Source of the DNA: Hippopus hippopus
Lineage: Eukaryota > Mollusca > Bivalvia > Cardiida > Cardiidae
Reading direction: 5' to 3'
Assembly: GCA_946811185.2 (NCBI GenBank)
Contig: OX328101.1
Coordinates: 24,846,122-24,910,121, forward strand
Length of the DNA stretch: 64,000 nucleotides
A program made the position numbers and the translations under genes. This document shows, piece after piece, positions 26,138 through 39,975 of this stretch. Within the stretch, counting starts at the first letter, position 1. Each line of letters begins with the position of its first letter. A model generated the notes under the pieces. It did not search any database and was not told where the DNA came from. It saw nothing but the letters and a program-made list of their open reading frames with translations.

Positions 26138-26856
26138 ACAGAGCGAGGGGGAGAGAGAGAGAGAGAGAGAGAGTGCCAGACAGAGATCAAGACAGAGAGC
26201 CAGACAGATAGAGCCTGAGAGAGGCAGAGATAGAGTCTGAGAGAGGCAGAGAAACAGAGCCAGAGAGAGGCACAGAGAGAGAAAGATTGAGCCAGAGAGA
26301 GGCAGAGGGAGGCTGAGAAAGACAAATCAGAAGCAAGAGAGAGGGAGAGGAGAGACAGATGCCGAGAGAAAAAGATAGAGAGGCACAGAGTGAGAGAGAG
26401 AGATAGCGAGAGAGAGAGACAGAGAGAGGAAGGAAGGAGGGAGTGAGATCAAAAGAAAAAAGGAAGTCAGGAAAGGAGAAGAAATTGGTTAGACAGAATT
26501 AGAGAGAAACAGACAGACAAAAAGATAGAGAGATGGAGACAGAGAGAAAGAAAACGTTAGAAAGAGACAGAGAGACCGAGATAGTGAGAGATATGGAAGG
26601 AAAAAATGAGTGAATGAATGAGATATAAAGGGAAGGAAGAGAGAAAGAGAGACAGCTTCAGACAGAGGGATAGACAGAACGACAGACAGTTACAAAGTAA
26701 GGAAGAGAGTGAGACAAGGAAAGGGAGAGACAGCTAGAGAGAATGATACTAAGAGAGAAAGGCGCATAGAAAGGGCGAGAGGGAGAATGATAGAAAAAGG
26801 GAGTAAGAGAGAAAAAAAAGTGGGACAGAAAGAGCGATAGAGTAAAAGAGAGAGGG
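26138..26856 (+). repeat. Polypurine GA/GACA tract, unit 5
   Basis: Same tract with the shortest initial GA run of units 1-5 and one 'gacagaga' block lost near 26570. Confidence 0.95.
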
Positions 26857-28335
26857 CAAACGGTTTTGGGATAAAACTTATTGTCAAAGAATAGAAAGGG
26901 CACATTTAAAACGCCAGAAAAACGAGAGTAAGGAAATAGCACCAGGGTTCAATGGTATTCGACATCGACTGATCGCTTAATTCCATAGACTTAGGTCAAG
27001 AGCTCTAGTATTGCGGAAACAGTTCACAAAGTGGGGAAAAATTGAACAGACCTAGTGCACAAGCTAATCAACTGAAGGTAAATCAAAAGTTTGGGCACAG
27101 TTGTAAATAGAGAGGTCACATCAGTAGAACTTAAAGAAAATATTGATCACGTACTGTGGATACAGGCACACGGCATAAGGTTGACATAACGGTAGAGACA
27201 CATTGTCAGGGTTTGTGCTTACTTAAGAGTGCAAAGTCACAGTCAAAGAGTGCGGAGAAGGGAAAATGGGAACATCTCACTGAGTGAAAGATGACAGGCT
27301 GGAAGTAAAATCAGTTTTTTGGCCTGAGGATACATCTCACTGACTAAGAGAAGGATCTCAATTCTTTAGAAGACAGGACACAGAATGTGGGAATATCCTA
27401 TGGACAGAGGGCACATCTTACAAACCTTGAGTACATCAGACGGGCATGGGGTATAGTCTTTCAGAAAACGGGTAAATTTAAAGTTCTCGGGCCTCAGGGC
27501 ACAGTTACTCGCTGAGGGTACATCTCACAGATTTAGGATATATCTCAGGGACTGAGGGTATGGGCAAACAGGGCATAGGATAGCATTCGAGTAAGATCAG
27601 TGGTTCAGTGTCTGAGGGTACATCCAAATGATTATAGGTACGAGTTTAAAGTCTAAGAGGAAATGAAAAACACTAAGGCAACATTCCACGAATAGAGGCT
27701 ACAATCTTAAAAACTCGGTGTAATGGTTTCAGGTTTGAGTTAAAGGCTATGGATATGATGGCACAGACTGTGGGTACAAGCTCAGGAATCCGGGCGATCA
27801 CATTAATGTAGATATACAGTTTCGGTGCCTTATGGAAATTTCCAACAATCAAGGGTTCGATTTTAAAGGCATACATGTAAATCAAAAGAAACGGAGAAAC
27901 CTTTCTCGAATTGGAGGTACATCTCATGGACTAAGCTTCATCGAACAGACTGGGGGTAAGAGCTAACGGCATTCAGTTCAAATCAAAGTAAATACCAGAT
28001 TCTGGGCATCCATTTCCATTTGACCAAGGGAACATTTTATGGAGAGAGGATAACATATGGTTGAATAATGGTAAATCATATTGGAAAGTACTTTTAGGGG
28101 GAATGGCTGATCTCATGGACTGAGAGTACAGGGTAATCAACTGAAGGAAAAAGGACTTGGCTAAATCTCAAGCGTTTGTTGACTCCTCTCAGGGGCTAAG
28201 GGTACATCGCACGGACTGAGGGTACTAACTGACCGAGAGCTAGCTAAACGAACGTAAAGACAATGAAACTGACTAAACACCCATTATCTTGGACTGAAAG
28301 CATTTCAAACGTTTTAAAGGTATAGATATTTCGCG

Positions 28336-29110
28336 ATTCAAATCAGTTCCCTTTCTTTCATTAATCTGAATATCTTTCACACCATTTCCAAATCAACACT
28401 CTATTTCGGTTTAACTCCAAAGATGATTAAACAGCAATTCAGTCCATAGCGCACGGAATTTGAGAAAGGGTTTAGCTGGTTTGAATCCCCTGCTCGGCCA
28501 TTCCTTTCCGGGAGTTGATGATACTCATTGCGACAAGATTAATTTTTCTCTAACCTCTGAGCACCAGTTTTGACAGTACTTACGTGGAAAAGCAGTCGGT
28601 GGCTTGCGAAGAATATCGTGAAAAGTACTGGTTACTGAAACTCCAGGAAAGCATAGTTAAGTGTACTGGACGCCGTAATATAATCAAGTATTGTTGAAAA
28701 CGGTGTTAAACACATACAGTCAATCAACCAATCAATCGTAAAAGACTAGTTCGGTATCTCAGTCGTTTACCTACAGGTCTAGAGACAAGGGGGTCACCAA
28801 TCCCTAGCTCGGAAGATTATTTTCCCAAAGTTGATGATGGTAATTGCAATTCTTCTCTCTCACTGCTGTTCATTGTTTCAACGATGGTTACGTGGAAAAG
28901 AAGCCAGTGGCTAAAATATTAATTCTGATATTTACCCTCTGAACACTTTCTAACGCATGCCTATTAAAATCTAGCACGGTACAGATATTTCGCTTTTCCG
29001 TCATTATTCTTTACAAATTAACAATTTCTTCATCCACAATACAACCCTTCTTCTATAAAGTAAAAATGTCAAAAGCAAAGGCTCTCTGAAACTCACTCTC
29101 TCACAAACTC

Positions 29111-29156
<46 letters not shown>

Positions 29157-30866
29157 GTTCTTACAATTCAGAGACTCTGTCAGTAACATTCCGGACGTAA
29201 AACTCTCGGGTCGATGGTTCGACTCCCTAGCTTAAGCTGTTACAATTTCTCTTTAAGATTTTTTATATTTTCAATGCGACAGGATTCATTCTTTTATTAT
29301 CGCCGATCAACGGTTCGACTTGTTCATGTGGGAAAGCAGACAGTGGTTTCAAAAAGACAATGTGCAAAGTACTGGTAAATGAAACTTCAATAAAGCATGG
29401 GTAGGTGCATTGACCGTCGGGATATTACGTAAGTAATGTTGAAGTCGGCGTTAAAACACCAAGAAAACAAACACATCTATCTCCACCAATATATCAGGAA
29501 TCGGCACTATCATCATCACTTTCAACTCAACCATCAAAATATCACCGTCATTATAATAATAATAATCATCATCATCATCAAAGCAATAATTATAAAGCAT
29601 TAAAAACTCCATAGCTTTGTGTCAAGTTCTCGCAAACTCTAAAAGAGTTCAGGAAAAAAGATTTCTCGATTCAAATCAGTTCCCTTTCTTTAATTAATCT
29701 GAAAATCTTTCACAGCATTTCCAAATCGACACTTTATCTTCACGTTTGACTACTGAGATGATTGAACAGCCATTTGGTCGGTAGCGTACAGAAATTGAGA
29801 CATGGGTTAGCTGGTTTGAATCCCCTGCTCGGCCATTTCTTTCCGAGGTTTGATGATACTCATTGCGACAGGATTAATTCTTCTCTAACCTCTCAAACGC
29901 AATTTTCACAATAGTTATGTGGAAAGGCAGTCAGTGGCTTGGGGAGAATAGCGTGCAATGGACTCCTGACTGAAACTTCAGAAAAGTATGGGTAGGTGCA
30001 CTGGCAGCCGCGATATAACTGAAATATTGTTGAAAACGGTGTTAAACACATGCAATCAATCAATCAATCAATCAAAACAGTTCCCCTTCTTTCATTTTCA
30101 TCTGAAATATTTCACAGCATTTCCAAATCAACACTTTATCTTCACGTTTAACTCCAAAGATGATTAAACAGCAATTCGGTCCGTATTGCACGGAACTTGA
30201 GACACGGGTTAGCTGGTTTGAATCCCCTGCTCGGCAAATCCTTTCTGAGAGTTGATGATACTCATTGCGACAGGGATTAATTTTTCTCTCACCTCTGAAA
30301 AGCAGTTTTGACAATACTTATGTGGAAAAGCAGACATTGACTAGGGAAGAATATCGTGCGAAGTACTGGTTACTAAACTCCAGAAAAGCATGGGTAAGTG
30401 TACTGGCCGCCGTAATATAACTCAAATATCGTTGAAAACGGTGTTAAACACATGCAATCAATCAATCACTCAATCAATCAATCGTAAAAGACTAGTTCAG
30501 TAGCTCAGTCGATCACCTACAGGTCTAGAGACAAGGGGGTTGCCAATCCCTAGCTTGGAAGATTATTTTCCCAAAGTTGATGATAGTAATTGCAATTCTT
30601 CTCTCTCACTGCTGTTCATTGTTACAACGATGGTTATGTGGAAAAGAAGCCAATGGCTAAAATATTAACTCTGATATTTACCCTCTGAACACTTTTTAAC
30701 ACATGCCTATTAAAATCTAGCACGGTAAATATATTTCGCTTTTGCGTCATTATTCTTTACAAATTTAACAATTTCTTCATCCACAATGCAACCCTTCCAC
30801 TATAAAGTAAAAGTGTCGAAATCAAAGCGCTTTCAAACTCACTCTCTCACAAACTCTCCGTCTCTG

Positions 30867-30920
<54 letters not shown>

Positions 30921-31814
30921 AAAATCCAGAGGCTCCGTCAGTAACGTTCCGGACGAAAAAGTTTCGGGTCGATGGTTCGACTCCCTACCTAAAGCTGATA
31001 CAATTTCTTTTTAAGATCTTTTTTTATATGTTCAATGCGACGGGATTCATTCTTTTCTCATCGCCGATCTTCGATTCGACTTGTTTATGTGGGAAAGCAG
31101 ACAGTGGTTTAAAAAAGACCATGTGGAAAGTACTGGTAAAAGAAACTTCAATAAAGCATGCATTGACCGCCGGGATATTACGAAAGTAATGAAGTTGGCG
31201 TTTAAACACCAGGAAAACAAACACCCATCGCAACCAATAAATCCGGTATCAGCACTACCACCATCACTACCAACTCAATCATCAAAACTACCACCACCAT
31301 TATGATAATCATCATCATCATCATCAAAGCAATAATTGAAAAGCATTATAAACTCCATAGCTTTGTGTTAAGTTCTCGCAAACTCTAAAAGAGTTCAGGA
31401 AAAAAAAACTTTCTCGATTCAAATTAGTTCCCTTTCTTTGATTAATCTAAAAATCTTTCACAGCATTTCCAAATCGACACTTTATCTTCACGTTTGACTA
31501 CAGAAATGATTGAACAGCAATTCGGTCGGTAGCCGCTCAGATCTTCAGACATGGGTTAGCTGGTTTGAATCCCCTGCTCGGCCATTTCTTTCCGAGGTTC
31601 GATGATACTTATTGCGACAGGATTAGTTCTTCTCTAACCTGTCAAAAGCGATTTTGACAATAGTTATGTGCAAAGGCTGTCAGTGGATTGGGGACAATAG
31701 CGTGCAAAGGACTGGTTACTGAAACTTCAGAAAAGTATGGGTAGGTGCACTGGACGCCGCGATATAACTGAAATATTGTTGAAAACGGTTTTAAACACAT
31801 ACAATTAATCAATC
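28336..31814 (+). repeat. Sub-repeats a (28336-30072) and b (30073-31814) of unit 5
   Basis: Same paired module with additional substitutions. The microsatellite near 30870-30920 is expanded, and a short stretch is lost in SINE C near 31160. Confidence 0.9.
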
Positions 31815-32553
31815 GTTAATGACGATTTCGGTAGCTAAGTCGTTTTTGAGACAAGGGGGTCGCCAATCCCCAGCTCGGAAAATTACTTTCCCAGGTTTGA
31901 GGATAGTCATTGCGGAAGGATTCATTCTTCTCTCTTAAAGCTGGTCATTGTTCCGACGATGGTTATGTGGAAAAGAAGCCAGTGACTAGAGTATAAACGA
32001 CAGGTTTAAGAACCCCAGGAATGCATGGAGAGACACACTGACCGCCTTGATATAACTGACATAATATTCAATACGGTGTGAAACACCATACACACATACA
32101 ATATCGCAAGTGGTCATGCGTTATCATTTGATATTAAACAAGTTGCATTTAATCATATGGTGCGAACTTTTGTTTATTCGGCACGTTAAAAATTAAAAGC
32201 TGAGGTCGATACAGCATTGAGAGTGATCGTGTATATTAACGCACAGGGCGATTCGATAACTGTATGATCTAACCAGTACGTATCAGTTGTGTCAGGAACG
32301 GCAGTAACATTTAATAGTAAAAGACCTATTTCAGAATTGTAATTACTTAATGATCTACATCTATTTCAAAACATTCAACATTCAAACTTACGGTCTGAGG
32401 GAACATACTAATAAACCATACTTCATTCAGGGAGAGGGTATAAAGGACTGAAGGAAGATAAATCTAAAGTTTTGGAGGAAAAGAGAAAAACCCTGCGGCC
32501 TGTGAACTGGAGGAAACCAATAAGAAGAGGTAAGCTATGATATCTGGTAAGTG

Positions 32554-33290
32554 ACAGAGCGAGGGGGGGAGGGAGAGAGAGAGAGAGAGAGAGAAAGTGC
32601 CAGACAGAGATCAAGACAGAGAGCCAGACAGATAGAGCCTGAGAGAGGCAGAGATAGAGTCTGAGAGAGGCAGAGAGATAGAGCCAGAGAGAGGCACAGA
32701 GAGAGAAAGATTGAGCCAGAGAGAGGCAGAGGGAGGCTGAGAAAGACAAAGCAGAAGCAAGAGAGAGGGAGAGGAGAGACAGATGCCGAGAGAAAAAGAT
32801 AGAGAGGCACAGAGTCAGAGAGAGAGACAGCGAGAGAGAGAGAGAGACAGAGACACGAAGGAAGGAGGGAGTGAGATCAAAAGAAAAAAGGAAGTCAGGA
32901 AAGGAGAAGAAATTGGTTAGACAGAATTAGAGAGAAACAGACAGACAAAAAGATAGAGAGATAGAGACACAGAGAAAGAAAACGTTAGAAAGAGACAGAG
33001 ACAGAGAGACCGAGATAGTGAGAGATATGGAAGGAAAAAATGAGTGAATGAATGAGATATAAAGGGAAGGAAGAGAGAAAGAGAGACAGCTTCAGACAGA
33101 GGGATAGACAGAACGACAGACAGTTACAAAGTAAGGAAGAGAGTGAGACGGGGAAAGGGAGAGACAGCTAGAGAGAATGATACTAAGAGAGAGAGGCGCA
33201 TAGAAAGGGCGAGAGGGAGAATGATAGAAAAAGGGAGTAAGAGAGAAAAAAAAGTGGGACAGAAAGAGCGATAGAGTAAAAGAGAGAGGG
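32554..33290 (+). repeat. Polypurine GA/GACA tract, unit 6
   Basis: Same tract but most diverged. The initial run is interrupted ('gggggggagggagaga') and there are scattered substitutions. Confidence 0.95.
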
Positions 33291-34779
33291 CAAACGGTTT
33301 TGGAATAAAACTTATTGTCAAAGAATAGAAAGGGCACATTTAAAACGCCAGAAAAACGAGAGTAAGGAAATAGCACCAGGGTTCAATGGTATTCGACATC
33401 GACTGATCGCTTAATTCCATAGACTTAGGTCAAGAGCTCTAGTATTGCGGAAACAGTTCACAAAGTGGGGAAAAATTGAACAGACCTAGTGCACAAGCTA
33501 ATCAACTGAAGGTAAATCAAAAGTTTGGGCATAGTTGTAAATAGAGAGGTCACATCAGTAGAACTTAAAGAAAATATTGATCACGTACTGTGGATACAGG
33601 CACACGGCATAAGGTTGACATAACGGTAGAGACACATTGTCAGGGTTTGTGCTTACTTAAGAGTGCAAAGTCACAGTCAAAGAGTGCGGAGAAGGGAAAA
33701 TGGGAACATCTCACTGAGTGAAAGATGACAGGCTGGACGTAAAATCAGTTTTTTGGCCTGAGGATACATCTCCCCGACTAAGAGAAGGATCTCAATTCTT
33801 TAGAAGACATGACACGGAATGTGGGAATATCCTATGGACAGAGGGCACATCTTACAAACCTTGAGTACATCAGACGGGCATGGGGTATAGTCTTTCAGAA
33901 AACGGGTAAATTTGAAGTCAGAACACAGTTCTCGGGCCTCAGGGCACAGTTACTCGCTGAGGGTACATCTCACAGATTTAGGATATATCTCAGGGACTGA
34001 GGGTACGGGCAAACTGGGCATAGGATAGCATTCGAGTAAGATCAGTGGTTCAGTGCCTGAGGGTACATCCAAATGACTATAGTTAAGAGTTTAAAGTCTA
34101 AGAGAAAATGAAAAACACTAAGGCAACATTCCACGAACAGAGGCTACAATCTTAAAAACTCGGTGTAATGGTTTCAGGTTTGAGTTAAAGACTATGGATA
34201 TGATGGCACAGACTGTGGGTACAAGCTCAGGAATCCGGGCGATCACATTAATGTACATATAAAGTTTCGGTGCCTTATGCAAATTTCCAACAATCAAGGG
34301 TTCGATTTTAAAGGCATACATGTAAATTAAAAGAAACGGAGAAACCTTTCTCGAATTGGAGGTACATCTCATGGACTAAGCTTCATCGAACAGACTGAGG
34401 GTAAGAGCTAACGGCATTCAGTTAAAATCAAAGTAAATACCAGATTCTGGGCATCCATTTCCATTTGACCAAGGGAACATCTTATGGGGAGAGGATGACA
34501 TATGGTTGAATAACGGTAAATCATACTGGAAAGTTCTTTTAGGGGAATGGCTGATATTATTAATTGAGAGTACAGGGTAATCAACTGAAGGAAAAAGGAC
34601 TTGGCTAAATCTCAAGCGTTTGTTGACTCCTCTCAGGGTCTAAGGGTACATCGCACGGACTGAGGGTACTAACTGACCGAGAGCTAACTAAACGAAAGTA
34701 AAGACAATGATACTGACTAAATACCCACTATCTTGGACTGAAAGTATTTCAAACGTTTTAAAGGTATAGATATTTCGCG

Positions 34780-35563
34780 ATTCAAATCAGTTCCCTTTCT
34801 TTTATTAATCTAAATATCTTTCACAGCATTTCCATATCAACACTCTATTGACGTTTAACTCCAAAGATGATTAAACAGCAATTCAGTCCATAGCGCACGG
34901 AATTTGAGAAAGGGTTTAGCTGGTTTGAATCCCATGCTCGGCCATTCCTTTCCGAGAGCTGATGATACTCAATGCGACAGGATTAATTTTTCTCTAACCT
35001 CTGAGCACCAGTTTTGACAGTACTTATGTGGACAAGCAGTCGGTGACTTGGGAAGAATATCGTGAAAAGTACTGGTTACTGAAACTCCTAGAAAGCATGG
35101 GTAAGTGTACTGGCCGCCGTAATATAATCAAATATTGTGGAAAACGGTGTTAAACACATACAGTCAATCAACCACTCAATCAACCAATCGTAAAAGACTA
35201 GTTCGGTAGCTCAGTCGTTTACCTACAGGTCTAGAGACAAGGGGGGTCACCAATCCCTAGCTCGGAAGATTATTTTCCCAAAGTTGATGATAGTAATTAC
35301 AATTCTTCTCTCTCACTGCTGTTCATTGTTTCAACGATGGTTATTTGGAAAAGAAGCCAGTGGCTAAAATATTAATTCGGATATTTACCCTCTGAACACT
35401 TTCTAACGCATGCCTATTAAAATCTAGCACGGTACAGATATTTCGCTTTTCCGTCATTATTCTTTACAAATTAACAATTTCTTCATCCACAATACAACCC
35501 TTCCTCTATAAAGTAAAAATGTCAAAAGCAAAGGCTCTCTGAAACTCACTCTCTCACAAACTC

Positions 35564-35597
<34 letters not shown>

Positions 35598-36510
35598 GTT
35601 TTTAAAATTCAGAGAGTCTGTCAGTAACATTCCGGACGTAAAACTCTCGGGTCGATGATTCGACTCCCTAGCTTAAGCTGTTACAATTTCTTTTTAAGAT
35701 TTTTTGATATGTTCAATGCGACAGGATTCATTCTTTTATTGTCGCCGATCAACGGTTCGACTCGTTTATGTGGGAAAGCAGACAGTGCTTTAAAAAAAGA
35801 CAATGTGCAAAGTACTGGTAAATGAAACTTCAATAAAGCATGGGTAGGTGCATTGACCGTCGGGATATTACATAAGTAATGTTGAAGTCGGCGTTAAAAC
35901 ACCAAGAAAACAAACACATCTATCTCCACCAATATATCAGGAATCGGCACTATCATCATCACTTTCAACTCAACCATCAAAATATCACCGTCATTATAAT
36001 AATAATCATCATCATCATCAAAGCAATAATTCAAAAGCATTAAAAACTCCATAGCTTTGTGTCAAGTTCTCGCAAACTCTAAAAGAGTTCAGGGGAAAAA
36101 AAACTTTCTCGATTCAAATCAGTTCCCTTTCTCTAATTAATCTGAAAATCGTTCACAGCATTTCCAAATCGACACTTTATCTCGACGTTTAACTACTGAT
36201 ATGATTGAACAGCAAATCGGCCGGTAGCGTAGAGAAATTGAGACATGCGTAAACTGGTTTGAATCCCCTGCTCGGCCATTTCTTTCCGAGGTTTGATGAT
36301 ACTCATTGCGATAGGATTAATTCTTCTCTAACCTCTCAAAAGCAATTTTGACAATAGTTATGTTGAAAGACAGTCAGTGGCTTGGGGAGAATAGCGTGCA
36401 AAGGTCTCTTTACTGAAACTTCTGTAAAGTATGGGTAGGTGCACTGGCAGCCGCGATATAACTGAAATATTGTTGAAAACGGTGTTAAACAAATGCAATC
36501 AATCAATCAC
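34780..36510 (+). repeat. Sub-repeat a of unit 6
   Basis: Most similar to the 'a' copies of units 1-5, sharing 'tttagctggtttgaatccc', the CTGT microsatellite and 'gttgaagtcggcgtt'. Confidence 0.9.
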
Positions 36511-38250
36511 ATCAGTTCTCCTTCTTTCATTTTCATCTGAAATATTTCACAGCATTTCCAAATCAACACTTTATTTTCACGTTTAACTCCAAAGATGATT
36601 AAACAGCAATTCGGTCCGTATTGCACGGAACTTGAGACACGGGTTAGCTGGTTTGAATCCCCTGCTCAGCCAATTCTTTCTGAGGGTTGATGATACTCAT
36701 TGCGACAGGATTAATTTTTCTCTAACCTCTGAAAAGCTGTTTTGACAATACTTATGTGGAAAAGCAGACATTGGCTTGGGAAGAATATCGTGAAAGGTAC
36801 TGGTTACTGAAACTCCAGAAGAGCATGGGTAAGTGTACTGGCCGCCGTAATATAACTCAAATATCGTTGAAAACGGTGTTAAACACATGCAATCACTCAA
36901 TCAATCAATCGTAAAAGACTAGTTCAGTAGCTCAGTCGATCACCTACAGGTCTAGAGACAAGGGGGTCGCCAATCCCTAACTCGGAAGATTATTTTCCCA
37001 AAGTTGGTGGTAGTAATTGCAATTCTTCTCTCTCATTGCTGTTCATTGTTTCAACGATAGTTATGTGGAAAAGAAGCCAGTGGCTAAAATATTAATTCTG
37101 ATATTTACCCTCTGAACACTTTTCAACACATGCCTATTAAAATCTAGCACGGTATATATATTTTGCTTTTCCGTCATTATTCTTTTTTCAATTTAACAAT
37201 TTCTTCATCCACAATGCAACCCTTCCAGTATAAAGTAGAAGAGTCGAAATCAAAAGCGCTTTCAAACTAACTCTCTCACAAGCTCTCTCTGTCTCTGTCT
37301 CTCTCTCTGTTTTTCTGTGTCTCTCTGTCTCTCTGTCTCTCTCTCTCAAAATCCAGAGACTCCGTCAGTAACGTTCCGGACGAAAACGTTTCGGGTCGAT
37401 GGTTCGACTCCCTACCTAAAGCTGATACAATTTCTTTTTAAGATCTTTTTTTATATGTTCAGTGCGACAGGATTCATTCTTTTCTTATCGCCGATCTACG
37501 ATTCGACTTGTTTATGTGGGAAAGCAGACAGTGGTTTAAAAAAGACCATGTGGAAAGTACTGGTAAAAGAAACTTCAATAAAGCATGGATAGGTGCACTG
37601 ACCACCGGGATATTACGAAAGTAATGATGAAGTTGGTGTTTAATCACCAAGAAAACAAACACACCCATCGCCACCAATAAATCCGGTATCAGCACTACCA
37701 CCATCACTAACAACTCAACCATCAAAACTACCACCACCATTATGATAATAATCATCATCATCATCAAAGCAATGATTAAAAAGCATTATAAACTCCATAA
37801 CTCTGTTAAGTTCTAGCAAACTCTAAAAGAGTTCAAGAAAAAAAACTTTCTCGATTCAAATCAGTTCCCTTTCTTTGATTAAGATAAAATTCTTTTACAG
37901 CATTTCCAAATCGACACTTTATCTTCACGTTTGACTACAGAAATGATTGAACAGCAATTTGGTCGGTAGCGTACAGAAATTGAGACATGGGTAAGGTGGT
38001 CTCAATCCCCTGCTCGGTCATTTCTTTCCGAGGTTTGATGATACTTATTGCGACTGGATTAGTTCTTCTCTAACCTCTCAAAAGCAATTTTGACAATAAT
38101 TATGTGGAAAGGGAGTCAGTGGCTTGGGGAGAATAGCGTGCAAAGGACTCCTTACTGAAACTTCAGAAAAGTATGGGTAGGTGCACTGGCAGCCGCGATA
38201 TAACTGAAATATTGTTGAAAACGGTGTTAAACACATGCAATCAATCAATC
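36511..38250 (+). repeat. Sub-repeat b of unit 6
   Basis: Resembles the first part of the 'b' copies of units 1-5 (SINE A with 'cggtccgtattgcacgg'). Its SINE D keeps 'cggtagcgtacagaaattg' and 'actggcagccgcg', which are features of the 'a' copies elsewhere. Confidence 0.88.
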
Positions 38251-39975
38251 AAATCAGTTCCCCTTCTTTTATTTATCTGAAATATTTCACAGCATTTCCA
38301 AATCAACACTTTCTCTTCACGTTTAACTCCAAAGATGATTAAACAGCAATTCGGTCCGTATTACACGGAACTTGTGACACGCGTTAAGCTGGTTCGAATC
38401 CCCGGCTCGGCCATTCCTTTCCGAGAGATGATGATGCTCATTGCGACAGGATTAATTTTTCTCTAACCTTTGAACAGCAATTTTCACAATAGCTATGTGG
38501 AAAAAAAGTCAGTTGCTTGGAAAGAATATAGTGCGAAGTACTGGTTACTGAAACAGGAAATCATGGGTTTGGTAAGTGTACTGGCCGCCGTAATATAACT
38601 CAGATATCGGTGAAAACGGTGTTAAACACATACAGTCAATCAATCACTTCATCAATCAATCGTAAAGGCTTCTTCGGTAGCTCAGTCGTTTACCTACAGG
38701 TCTAGAGACAAGGGAGTCGCCAATCCCTAGCTCGGAAGATTATTGTCCCAAATTTGACGATAGTAATTGCAATTCTTCTCTCTCACTGCTGTTCATTGTT
38801 TCAACGATGGTTATGTGGAAAAGAAGCCAGTGGTTAAAATATTAATTCGGATATTTACCCTCTGAACACTTAACGCATGCCTACTAAAATCTAGCACGGT
38901 TAGATATTTCGCTTTTGCGTCATTATTCTTTACAAATTTAACAATTTCTTCATCCACGATACAATCCCTCCACTATAAAGTATAAATGTCAAAATCAAAA
39001 GCTCTCTCAAACTCACTCTCTCACAAACTCTCTGTCTCTGTCTCTCTGTCTGTCTCTCTCTCTCTCTGAAAATCTAGAGGCTCCGTCAGTAACGTTCCGG
39101 ACGTAAAACTCTCGGGTCGATGGTTCGACTCCCTACCTAAAGCTCTTTCATTTTCTTTTTAAGATCTTTTTATATGTTCATTGCGACAGGATTCATTCTT
39201 TTCTTATCGCCGATCTACGGTTCGACTTGTTTATGTGGGAAAGCAGACAGTGGTGTAAAAAAGACCATGTGCAAAGTACTAGAAAAAGAAACTTCAATAA
39301 AGCATGGGTAGGTGCATTGACCGCCGAGATATTACGTAAGTAATGTTGAAGTTGGTGTTAAAATACCAAGAAAACAAACACATCTATCGCCACCAATAAA
39401 TCCGGTATCAGCACTACCACCATCACTACCAACTCAACCATCAAAACTACCACCACTATTATGATAATCATCATCATCATCATCAAAGCAATGATTAAAA
39501 AGCATTATAAACTCCATAGCTTTGTGTTAAGTTCTCGCAAACTCTAAAAGAGTTCAGGAAAAAAAACTTTCTCGATTCAAATCAGTTCCCTTTCTTTAAT
39601 TAATCTGAAAATCTTTTACAGCATTTCCAAATCGACAATTTATCTTGACGTTTGACTACAGAAATGATTGAACAGCAATTCGGTCGGTAGCGTACAAAAC
39701 TTGAGACATGGGTTAGCTGGTTTGAATCCCCTGCTCGGCCATTTCTTTCCGAGATTTGATGATACTCATTGCGACAAAATTAGTTCTTCTCTAACCTGTC
39801 AAAAGCAATTTTAACAATAGTTATGTTGAAAAGCAGTCGGTGGCTGGGGGAGAATAGCGTGCAAAGGACTGGTTACTGAAACCTTAGAAAAATATGGGTA
39901 GGTGTACTGGCCGCCGCGATATAACTAAACTATTGTTTAAAACGGTGTCAAACATATACAATCAATCAGTCAATC
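38251..39975 (+). repeat. Sub-repeat c of unit 6 (extra copy)
   Basis: A third tandem copy that units 1-5 lack. Its terminal SINE D is followed by 'cgttaatgacgatttcg', as at the end of copy b in units 1-5. Loss of one sub-repeat by recombination between b and c would therefore give the two-copy arrangement of units 1-5. Confidence 0.88.

Larger units (their letters stand above)
25658..32069. repeat. Tandem array unit 5 (6412 bp)
   Basis: Same order as units 1-4 but visibly more diverged. Examples are 'cactaaggcaacattcc' where units 1-4 read 'cactgagggaacattcc', a shorter GA tract, and 'aaagaatagaaagggc' in place of 'aaagaattgaaagggc'. Several of these variants are shared with unit 6, placing unit 5 between units 1-4 and unit 6. 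It keeps the 15-bp 'tttaagaaccccagg' at its right end. Confidence 0.96.
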
